Positions 1 to 7,365 of a stretch of DNA of 64,000 nt are shown piece by piece. A program made the translations under genes and the position numbers. This DNA is from Calditrichia bacterium (GTDB lineage: Bacteria; Calditrichota; Calditrichia; RBG-13-44-9; J075): positions 1 to 64,000 of the forward strand of contig JANQQU010000034.1 in assembly GCA_028284905.1 (NCBI GenBank), written 5' to 3'. The notes beneath the pieces were generated by a model. The model did no database searches and had not been told where the DNA came from. It saw only the letters and a list, made by a program, of their open reading frames with translations. Within the stretch, counting starts at the first letter, position 1. Each line of letters opens with the position of its first letter.

Positions 1-151
1 ACGACGTCGTGACTTATAATCGGACATTAGACACCTCGATTTTTAGATAATGCTAATTTACAACTTAATTCGGTGTCTACAAAATCTGGGGAATTCCAAG
101 AAGAATTATGATTCTTCTCTACGAAAAAATAATCATACAAAAATTAATCCC

Positions 152-592
152 ATGAGTATTTGGTTTCAAAAATTATCATTAGCCGAATTAAACCGTCAAT
201 CTGAAAATACTATTCTGGAAGTGCTCGGCATCGAGATTACGGAAATTGGTGAGGATTATCTAAAGGCCACAATGCCGGTAGATCATCGTACGCATCAGCC
301 GGCCGGACTGCTCCATGGCGGTGCATCGGTAACATTGGCGGAATCACTGGGAAGTATTGGTGGCTATTTAACCCTCGATCCGCAACGGCAACGCTGCGTT
401 GGTGTAGATATCAACGCCAATCATATACGCGCAGCGCGCACCGGGTTCGTAGAAGGTACTGCCCATCCGATTCACATAGGCCGATCAACCCAGGTTTGGG
501 AAATCAAAATTAATAATCAATCAGGTCAGCTAATATGCATCAGCCGGATTACTTTAGCTATTCTCGACATCGCTTCCGAGCAACTTCTTTAA
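152..592 (+). CDS. menI: Hotdog-fold acyl-CoA thioesterase, MenI/YdiI-like
   Basis: A 146-residue PaaI/YdiI-type hotdog thioesterase. In E. coli the closest family member, MenI, hydrolyses 1,4-dihydroxy-2-naphthoyl-CoA in menaquinone synthesis. The sequence shows the family hallmark HQPAGLLHGGASVTLAES (residues 48-65), with Glu64 as the probable catalytic base, then a C-terminal HIGRSTQVWEI strand typical of YdiI. The frame is open from base 50, but the ATG at 152 gives the normal family length and the usual N-terminus, so I start there. No strong ribosome binding site is visible. Upstream, TAGACACC (28-35) and GGTGTCTA (72-79) can pair around a 36-base loop; the role is unknown. No other men genes are in the window, so the menaquinone assignment rests on family resemblance, and a broader acyl-CoA thioesterase role is possible. 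Confidence 0.85.
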   Translation: MSIWFQKLSLAELNRQSENTILEVLGIEITEIGEDYLKATMPVDHRTHQPAGLLHGGASVTLAESLGSIGGYLTLDPQRQRCVGVDINANHIRAARTGFVEGTAHPIHIGRSTQVWEIKINNQSGQLICISRITLAILDIASEQLL

Positions 593-770
593 CAGCCTCA
601 ATACACATTTTCAATTTATTATTAAAACAAGCCTTTAATAAATCGCGACTTCTCTAAAAGTGATACTTGCCATTTTGTGAGCTAATCGATCCCATCAGCC
701 GGGCTTTTTCATAAGTTTTCTGAAAGCTGTTAATCAATGGGTATTAAAAATCCAATGATGGGAATTCGCG

Positions 771-1265
771 ATGAAAAAATTTTGCTTTGGATTATGTTGT
801 ATTGTTTGGATACTGGCAGGTTGTGCCGGGGCCAGCATGGGATATTTCAAAACGCCGGATTTTAATCAGCAAGGGGATCCACCGGCATTTAAGCTGGAAC
901 AGGAAGGCATTAAAATAGCAATTTCCAACGCGCTTTTTCACAGCGAATTGGAAATCACAATGTTGGTTATTGCTGATGAAAATTATATTCTTATGAATCC
1001 GCGGTTAACGCTTACTTCTGCAGAGGATGCTTCGAAGGCATTCCCATTGATTTCCGAACCGGTGACCAATTTCAAGCAGGTGCAGCTCAATGCCCGGCAA
1101 CCAACGCGAATTGTTTTTACAATGACAGACAGCGACTTTGCCGCCTTGCAAAGCAGCGGCAGTAACTTCCACCTCAACCTGTTCAACTTCATTAATCCCA
1201 GCGATGGTACCATTGTTCGTTTTGAACCGGTTGCAATGGAATTTGTTGAATCCCTGACTTTCTAA
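771..1265 (+). CDS. Predicted lipoprotein of unknown function
   Basis: A 164-residue protein with a short charged N-terminus (MKKF), a hydrophobic stretch and the lipobox LAGC at Cys18, so it is predicted to be lipidated and held at the cell envelope. The mature part is about 145 residues with alternating hydrophobic and polar segments suggestive of a beta-sandwich. I recognise no family. It follows the thioesterase by 178 bases with no visible terminator, and its stop lies three bases from the stop of the convergent TonB receptor gene. No function should be inferred beyond envelope location. Confidence 0.7.
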   Translation: MKKFCFGLCCIVWILAGCAGASMGYFKTPDFNQQGDPPAFKLEQEGIKIAISNALFHSELEITMLVIADENYILMNPRLTLTSAEDASKAFPLISEPVTNFKQVQLNARQPTRIVFTMTDSDFAALQSSGSNFHLNLFNFINPSDGTIVRFEPVAMEFVESLTF

Positions 1266-1268
1266 GCA

Positions 1269-3488
1269 TTACAGTCTTGCTGACAATGAAACCTGGAAAA
1301 ACTGTTTCTTTAACAGATAGAACTGAAAGCCACTGTTGTCGAGCACATTGTAACCGGCCGCCTGTAGATTGAAACGAATACCGGACAACCGGAAGCGATA
1401 ACCGACAGAAAAATCCACATCGAAAAACGGATCGATATTTTCCTCAATGACACCTGTGCCGGCATCATCCTCCAGCAATGCCTTACTTTTACCTTCATAG
1501 AAAAGTGTGGAGGTGATATACCCGCCCCAACGTCCGGAGTAGATTCCCTGAATGCTATACATCGTTTCCGGCTTAAAGGGATAGAGCGACAGCTGCTCGA
1601 CATCCAGTATTGTCGCAGATCCCAGCAGGTCGAGATTGCTTAGCACGCTGTTAAATCTGACAGACGCTTCCACACCCTGGGTAACATTCCTCCCCACCTG
1701 TGCCTGGGTAAAAACCTGACTGGCAAAGTTCTGAATCGTTACCAGTTTGTTAAACACCGTACGGCGGAACAAAGCCAACTTTGCCTGCATGGCAACGGTA
1801 TTGCTTTCATCCCGATATTTACGATATTCCACCCCAATTTCACCGGCATTGCTTTCTTCCGGCTTCAGGCGGATCAGGGTGGTATCATCAGCGGAAATAT
1901 CCTGCAATGCGTCGTAGGCATTACTGAGCAAGGAATGAAACTTTACGTTTTTGCCATAATTCGCATACGGTGCCACTGACCATTCCGGCTCGCGAAATTC
2001 TACCTGAAAGCCGGCTGTGGGAGAGACATAATTGTCTCCGGTGGCGACAAAGTCCCCACGCATTCCCAGGTGAGTTTTCCATTCAATATTGCTGTTGGGA
2101 ATCTGATCACTAAATGCCGCGACCCCTGCGACACTCCAGCGATTCTCATACAGCAAAGCATTATAAACAGAACTTTCCACACCATTGATGTCGAATTTTA
2201 CATCACTTTCCAGCTCGTCATGAAAATACTCCGCTAACAGTTGTATTTCATTGTCTTTCTTCATTTCGAATTTTTTCAGGAAGCGTACTGCCAAATTATT
2301 TACATCATATAAATCGCGGAAAACATTACCAACGCCGACGCTGCTCACCCGATCCCGGCGCCGTTCATCCTTACCCTTCAAATAATTAACACGTAAATCG
2401 AAGTCATTCAACCCCAGTAGAGAACCGGTGTATGAGCCGGTGAAAAGCATATTATCCCGCTGGTTTTGAAAAGGATTATTGTCAATCGAGAGCTTTTCGT
2501 AATCGAGGAAATAACCGTAGAAACGCGCGCTCAGCTGGCCTTTTTTGGAATAGTAATCCAACGAGACATTATGGTTCTGCTTACTGGTTTCTACCGCATC
2601 GTTCTCGCTTTTTTCCTCAGCGCGTGCTTCTCCGGGGAAATATTCAATGCCCGGCTTCACACCATTAAACTGCCCGAAATAATTCAGGACGACATTATCT
2701 CTCAGCGGATAGTTGATTTCCCCGATATAATATTGCGTTTCAAAACTCCCCTGCTTGGTTTTTAAAAAGAGGGAGCGATCCAGGCTTTTCTTAGTCTTGA
2801 CGTTCACCACTCCCCCGAAGGCGCCGTGACCAAGCAAAGCAAGGTTCGCTCCACTCAAGACTTCAATTGTTTCGATATTCTCCGTGGGCACAATAGAAAG
2901 ATCCGCGGCATTATCCAGTCCCAAATTATTAATCAGAATACCATCGACATAAACATTTACTTCATCGGAATTGCTACCGCGAATCTGAATTTGGCGGCCA
3001 CTGATATCGTTTCCTTCGACCCGTACTGATGGCACAATTTTGAAGATATCACTGATTTCACTAATCCCCCGGGTTTCGATCTCCTCAAACGTCACGGTGC
3101 TGCGGGCGTGGGGAATTTCCTGCCGGACAATATCGATGCGCTCCCCCCGCACCACGATAGAATCCTGCTGAATCACCATTGGTGTCAGCTTAATGGTAGA
3201 GCGATCGCTAAACGAACTAACTGCCTGACGAAATGCCTGGTAGCCGACAAAACTGACCATCAGGGTATCGCCGGATAAATCTGTAGAAGCGTTCAATATA
3301 AAGAGGCCATCCCGGTCGGTTGTGGTACCAACTTTTAAGTTTTTTAAGTAAACATCTGCACCGACCAAAGGCTCGTCACTTTTTGCATCAACGACTTTTC
3401 CGGAGAGACGAATGTCCTGGCCAAAGGTAAGCGTACTCAACAGCATTAGCATACTGATGAGACGAACAGTATCAATCTTGAATCCCAT
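1269..3488 (-). CDS. TonB-dependent receptor with carboxypeptidase-regulatory-like N-domain
   Basis: A 739-residue outer-membrane receptor. After a signal peptide (cleavage near TFGQ, residue 24) comes a CarboxypepD_reg-like beta-sandwich (about 25-105: LSGKVVDAKSDEPLVGADVY), then a plug domain (about 120-235) with QIRGSNSDEVNVYVDGI and the plug end GAFGGVVNVKTKK. A beta-barrel follows and ends in an aromatic/hydrophobic strand (FFQVSLSARL). Such receptors import scarce ligands such as iron chelates, vitamins or glycans using TonB energy. At 739 residues it is shorter than typical SusC proteins, and no SusD partner is present. It is transcribed 21 bases after a small lipoprotein gene, likely as one unit. 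The substrate cannot be told from sequence. Confidence 0.9.
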   Translation of the reverse strand: MGFKIDTVRLISMLMLLSTLTFGQDIRLSGKVVDAKSDEPLVGADVYLKNLKVGTTTDRDGLFILNASTDLSGDTLMVSFVGYQAFRQAVSSFSDRSTIKLTPMVIQQDSIVVRGERIDIVRQEIPHARSTVTFEEIETRGISEISDIFKIVPSVRVEGNDISGRQIQIRGSNSDEVNVYVDGILINNLGLDNAADLSIVPTENIETIEVLSGANLALLGHGAFGGVVNVKTKKSLDRSLFLKTKQGSFETQYYIGEINYPLRDNVVLNYFGQFNGVKPGIEYFPGEARAEEKSENDAVETSKQNHNVSLDYYSKKGQLSARFYGYFLDYEKLSIDNNPFQNQRDNMLFTGSYTGSLLGLNDFDLRVNYLKGKDERRRDRVSSVGVGNVFRDLYDVNNLAVRFLKKFEMKKDNEIQLLAEYFHDELESDVKFDINGVESSVYNALLYENRWSVAGVAAFSDQIPNSNIEWKTHLGMRGDFVATGDNYVSPTAGFQVEFREPEWSVAPYANYGKNVKFHSLLSNAYDALQDISADDTTLIRLKPEESNAGEIGVEYRKYRDESNTVAMQAKLALFRRTVFNKLVTIQNFASQVFTQAQVGRNVTQGVEASVRFNSVLSNLDLLGSATILDVEQLSLYPFKPETMYSIQGIYSGRWGGYITSTLFYEGKSKALLEDDAGTGVIEENIDPFFDVDFSVGYRFRLSGIRFNLQAAGYNVLDNSGFQFYLLKKQFFQVSLSARL

Positions 3489-3509
3489 AATCCCTGCCTG
3501 ATTGCTATA

Positions 3510-4184
3510 TTAAAAGAAGAAATATTTAGTCACTTTAAAGCCGAATTTGTCTACAGCAATTATATTGTAGCGCGGCTTTAACAACCCAAACAAGCCAATC
3601 GAATCGGCGACTGCCGTACGATAAATTCCGGCATTCTCACTAACTTGCTGAGTAAGATCCATCGGGTAAAATTTTGCAAAAATCGAATCGGTGCTATCAT
3701 TAAAATAATAGGTTTCAGCGATAACGGAATCGATATCTCCTACCCCCTGGTAATCGAAGACTTCTACATTAACAACCGTATCGACAAACGTGGCGTTTTG
3801 GATAATCGGCGCACCGTACACCATTTTTGCATTAAAAGTGTTGTCCAGAGGATAAACCACGAACACCGTATCCAGGTCGAAAAAATTGTTGGCCCGCAGG
3901 CGTACATTTACCGGTCTGTCCAGGCCTTCATCGCTATCCATAAGGTAATTCAGACGATATTGGCCGGCAAAATTAGTCGCTGTCTGCTGCCCCTCAAAAT
4001 CCAGCACAACACCTGCCACCGGTCCATTCGTAAAATAATGGCTGATAGTACCGGTTATTTCAGTTTGTTGATTTACGCGATCTGCTTCGTATTTGTAGCT
4101 AACAAACCTCTCTGAGTCGCAGGCAACAATAAGCAACGTCATTAATACGCCAACGATCAAAGAAGAATATATTTTATTGTACAT
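3510..4184 (-). CDS. Predicted lipoprotein paired with the TonB receptor
   Basis: A 224-residue protein with lipobox LIVAC at Cys22. Residues 40-125 read like a carboxypeptidase-regulatory-like/Ig-type repeat (ITGTISHYFTNGPVAGVVL... ATNFAGQYRLNYL), followed by a second beta-rich stretch (VVNVEVFDYQGVGDIDSV). It is the first gene of a two-gene unit with the downstream TonB receptor, and GGGAG precedes the ATG at good spacing. Inference: a surface or periplasmic lipoprotein acting with the receptor, for example in ligand binding. I do not recognise a named family, and it is not SusD-like in length or sequence. Confidence 0.65.
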   Translation of the reverse strand: MYNKIYSSLIVGVLMTLLIVACDSERFVSYKYEADRVNQQTEITGTISHYFTNGPVAGVVLDFEGQQTATNFAGQYRLNYLMDSDEGLDRPVNVRLRANNFFDLDTVFVVYPLDNTFNAKMVYGAPIIQNATFVDTVVNVEVFDYQGVGDIDSVIAETYYFNDSTDSIFAKFYPMDLTQQVSENAGIYRTAVADSIGLFGLLKPRYNIIAVDKFGFKVTKYFFF

Positions 4185-4348
4185 GATTCGCTCCCGAAGG
4201 CCGGTTTAAATTTCTGTAAACCGCTGTTTAAAGATGCAGTCAATATACTTTTACCGCTAAAAAGGTGCAATACCCCGGATGGGGCATTTTAACGGATGAT
4301 TTACGCTTTGAATTAAAGAAAATATCGCCGGGTGCACTGTAAGCTGGC

Positions 4349-4981
4349 TTATTCGCTTGTCATTGGAACGAAGCGTACTGGAATGTGCTTTACTGCTTTT
4401 TTACCTTTTTCGATCAGCATCAGGTATTGATCATTATCACCGACTGGAATGATCAGGCGGCCATGGTCGCTTAATTGCGATACCAAAGCGGATGGAATCT
4501 CCTCCGGTGCTGCAGAAACAACAACGCAATCATACGGGGCAAATTCCGGCCAGCCGTTATGCCCATCGCCGACCCGGAAATTGATGTTGGAGTATTGTAA
4601 TCTTTCCAGGGACATTCGCGCTGCCCCGGCCAGTTGCGGGATGATTTCTACGGTATAAACAGAAGTAACCAGTTCTGCTAAAATTGCCGTTTGATATCCG
4701 GAGCCGGTGCCAATTTCGAGGATCTTCTCATTTCCGGAAAGCTGCAGGCAATCCAGCATATAAGCAACGATGAACGGCTGGGAAATTGTTTGGTGCATGG
4801 CAATTGGCAGCGGCTTATCTGCGTAGGCTTCTTTCATATAACGTGGGGGGACAAAATAATGACGGGGGACGGCCTCAAAAGCGGAGAGTAAACGGGTATC
4901 GGTTATGCCCCGCTTACGAATTTGAGAATCGACCATCTGTTTGCGCTGCTGAGATGTCTCGCTTCGATGGCTTTTTTTCAT
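4349..4981 (-). CDS. pcm: Protein-L-isoaspartate O-methyltransferase
   Basis: A 210-residue SAM-dependent methyltransferase of the PCMT family, which methylates isoaspartyl residues in damaged proteins and starts their repair. Visible motifs are the N-terminal RHYFVPP and HQTISQPFIVAYML and the SAM-binding LEIGTGSGYQTAIL, followed by VGDGHNGWPEFAPYD. Length and motif order are normal for the family. It lies six bases after the GAF histidine kinase gene on the same strand, so the two are probably co-transcribed; a functional link between repair and that kinase is not evident. Downstream, up to the divergent lipoprotein unit, I see only a short GC-rich CCCCGGATGGGG palindrome near 4273. Confidence 0.93.
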   Translation of the reverse strand: MKKSHRSETSQQRKQMVDSQIRKRGITDTRLLSAFEAVPRHYFVPPRYMKEAYADKPLPIAMHQTISQPFIVAYMLDCLQLSGNEKILEIGTGSGYQTAILAELVTSVYTVEIIPQLAGAARMSLERLQYSNINFRVGDGHNGWPEFAPYDCVVVSAAPEEIPSALVSQLSDHGRLIIPVGDNDQYLMLIEKGKKAVKHIPVRFVPMTSE

Positions 4982-4987
4982 AACGGC

Positions 4988-6751
4988 TCACTTGCTATAG
5001 ACCGGTAATTTTATCTGGAATGTAGCACCTTGACCTTCCAGGGAGTCAATCTCAATTTCACCGTGATGTTCTTCGATAATTTTCTTAACAATAGCGAGTC
5101 CCAAACCAGTACCGCTCTCTTTCCCGCTGGTTACGAAAGAATCGAAGAGGCGATCCTGAATTTCCCGGGGGATGCCCGGTCCATTATCGCTGAATCGGAA
5201 AATCACTGTTTTATTCTGTTCGGAAACGCTAAATTCAAAATCGCCACCTTTGCCCATTGCTTCCATGGCGTTTTTACTGATATTGTAAAACACCCGGGTC
5301 AATTTATCTTCATCGGCATAGATGACCTGGTTACTATCGATTTTGATATTTAGATTTGTTTCGCTTTTCTGGCACATTTGTTCCAGGCGCGGACGGAAGC
5401 GATTCACCACATTTTTAACGCCGGTTTTACGAGGCAGAATGCTGGTCTTCCCTTTTGCAAAATCCAGAACTTCGGTAATCATATTCATTGTCGCTTTAAT
5501 TTCATCACGGATAATACCGGCGTAATCGGCACGTTCATCATCGTTGGTAGTATTGTCTTCCATCAAGTCGACGAAGCCGTAAATGGTGTTTACCGGACCG
5601 CGGATATCATGCACGACGGTACTCATCAGCTGCCCGATAGCGGAAAGGCGCTCCCGCTTTAACAAGCTTTCACGAAGATGATGCAATTCGCGGGCACGGG
5701 AGATTTTTTGGGCAACCAGCTCCAGCATCATTTTTTCATCGCTAAACCCCTGCATACGCCCAAGATTAACATCAATGGCAACCAGCAATCCTTCGTTTTC
5801 ATCATCAATTTTAATGCGGGAGAAGAGGGTTGCGCCGCCTTCTATTTCCAGATCTTCCTGGATTCTAAAATATTCCCGGTAATCTTGCCAGCCGGTTTTC
5901 AGGGCTTCCAGGGACGGCGCCTGTATGAATTGCATCCACCCCAGGGAGACCGAGGCGGCTTTCTCGTAGTAAAGTGCCCCCTGATGATCCACACCAATAA
6001 AGATGTACTGCCCTTCATGGGGAAAATATCCGAGCACCCAACTGGCTTTCAGGTGAGAAATGGTCTGTTTCATTAAATCGTTGAGCATCACCGGAAAATC
6101 CTGAACGGTACTCAGCAATTGCTCAAAGTCGTAGAGCAAATCCATCTCACGATACTTTTTTTCCAAACGGTGATACAGGCGGGCATTCGCAATAGAGATA
6201 GCCACCTGCGAGGCGAGGGTTTCCAGCAAGGCTTCGTCTTCCTCGGTAAAGACACCATCCCGTTTGTTTAACACCTGGATAACACCAATCGTCTTTCGGC
6301 TATCCTGATTGGTCAGCGGTTCCCAAACCGGCATACAAAGAATTGAGCGGGTGCGATAGCCGGTGCGTTTGTCCGTGCTGGAATCAAATCGGTCATCATT
6401 GTAGGCATCGGGAATATTAATTGAATCTCCGGTTTCTGCGACGAACCCGGAAATCCCCTTCCCAATCGGCAGACGAATTTCCTTCACCTCTGCATCGAGG
6501 GCAATTTTTGACCAGATTTCCTGCTTTTCATAATCGACAATAAAAAGCGTGCTGCGTTCCGCATCCATCAGAACGGTTATTTCCTGAATAATCAACGTCA
6601 ACAGTTCATCCAGCTGTAGTGTAGAACTGAGGGCTTTGCCTATTCGCTGGATGGAATAAAGTTCTTTTTCTTTTTGATGGAGGGTTTTCTCGAGGGTTGC
6701 ACATTTGTTTTGCAGCGATTTCATATCCATTCTAAATAAACTCCCGGCCAT
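4988..6751 (-). CDS. GAF-domain sensor histidine kinase
   Basis: A 587-residue cytoplasmic sensor kinase. Residues 1-35 look coiled-coil, 35-195 are a GAF domain (LDELLTLIIQEITVLMDAER... GVIQVLNKRDG), and 200-355 are a second, more divergent GAF-like region. The HisKA helix carries phospho-acceptor His381 in VVHDIRGPVN, and the C-terminal ATPase has the N box (FYNISKNAMEAM), DNGPGIP and GTGLGLAIVKKI. There are no transmembrane segments. No response regulator gene is adjacent, so it is an orphan kinase; it is followed by pcm after six bases. The start is uncertain: the ATG at 6730 is preceded by GGGAG at ten bases, while the ATG at 6751 has no clear ribosome binding site. The ligand is unknown. 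Confidence 0.9.
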   Translation of the reverse strand: MAGSLFRMDMKSLQNKCATLEKTLHQKEKELYSIQRIGKALSSTLQLDELLTLIIQEITVLMDAERSTLFIVDYEKQEIWSKIALDAEVKEIRLPIGKGISGFVAETGDSINIPDAYNDDRFDSSTDKRTGYRTRSILCMPVWEPLTNQDSRKTIGVIQVLNKRDGVFTEEDEALLETLASQVAISIANARLYHRLEKKYREMDLLYDFEQLLSTVQDFPVMLNDLMKQTISHLKASWVLGYFPHEGQYIFIGVDHQGALYYEKAASVSLGWMQFIQAPSLEALKTGWQDYREYFRIQEDLEIEGGATLFSRIKIDDENEGLLVAIDVNLGRMQGFSDEKMMLELVAQKISRARELHHLRESLLKRERLSAIGQLMSTVVHDIRGPVNTIYGFVDLMEDNTTNDDERADYAGIIRDEIKATMNMITEVLDFAKGKTSILPRKTGVKNVVNRFRPRLEQMCQKSETNLNIKIDSNQVIYADEDKLTRVFYNISKNAMEAMGKGGDFEFSVSEQNKTVIFRFSDNGPGIPREIQDRLFDSFVTSGKESGTGLGLAIVKKIIEEHHGEIEIDSLEGQGATFQIKLPVYSK

Positions 6752-6940
6752 TCAACTCATACCGCAATAAACGCCTGAAATATTACCATCGTCAGTTTTG
6801 CGGGGAGACTTTAATTGTGCAACGAATGCCATTACATCAAATTTAAAAATTTCTGCAGCGCGTAATACTTAAAAGATATATTAGAATAAGGCAAATTCAT
6901 TGGGAAAAAATATTTGCCAGACAGGAGAGCGTCATAACAA

Positions 6941-6964
6941 CAAAGCTCCCCAGGGGGAGCTTTG
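6941..6964 (-). terminator. Hairpin downstream of the STAS gene
   Basis: CAAAGCTCCCC and GGGGAGCTTTG form a perfect 11-base stem around two bases, 26 bases past the stop of the STAS gene. Read on the minus strand it is followed by TTGTTGTTA, a weak U tract. It probably ends the slt-mltD-STAS transcript and separates it from the kinase/pcm unit. Confidence 0.65.
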
Positions 6965-6989
6965 CTTAGGAAAATACGAATGGTCTAAA

Positions 6990-7346
6990 TTAGCCGTGTT
7001 TTTCTTCTTCGATAAACTTTGCGACAGCCCTGTCAGCATTTTCGTAAGTTTCGAAAAGTTCGATTAACTTGGTAACCATTAAAATGCTTTTTACTTTATC
7101 CGCAACACTAGCCAGTTTCAATTTACCGCCAGCTGCCTGTAAAGAGCTCATACAAGCCATCAGAATACCGAGTCCGGAACTATTCATCCATTTTACGCCC
7201 TTGATATCGATAACGACATTGTGCAAACCTTCGGAAATCAGGCTTTTCACTTTATCATGTAAAACGGTAGACTCCGGCCCCCCCATCATATTTCCGGTTA
7301 CGCTCAGGACGGCGATATCCCCTTCCATCTTTTCTTTGACCTTCAT
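6990..7346 (-). CDS. STAS-domain anti-sigma factor antagonist
   Basis: A 118-residue single STAS domain of the SpoIIAA/RsbV type. The hallmark DIKGVKWMNSSGLGILMACM (residues 47-66) contains the serine pair that is phosphorylated in partner-switching systems. Such proteins bind an anti-sigma kinase when unphosphorylated and so release a sigma factor or another client. AGGAGA precedes the ATG. It is the last gene of an operon after two lytic transglycosylases (19-base gap), which suggests a role in an envelope-stress or growth switch, but no cognate RsbW-like kinase or PP2C phosphatase is in the window. Length and motif are normal. Confidence 0.9.
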   Translation of the reverse strand: MKVKEKMEGDIAVLSVTGNMMGGPESTVLHDKVKSLISEGLHNVVIDIKGVKWMNSSGLGILMACMSSLQAAGGKLKLASVADKVKSILMVTKLIELFETYENADRAVAKFIEEEKHG

Positions 7347-7365
7347 TAGGCTCTCCTTCTTTTGA

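Noticed and set aside
1269-4184. SusC/SusD glycan uptake pair
   Set aside because: The receptor is too short for SusC and the partner lipoprotein is far too small and unlike SusD.
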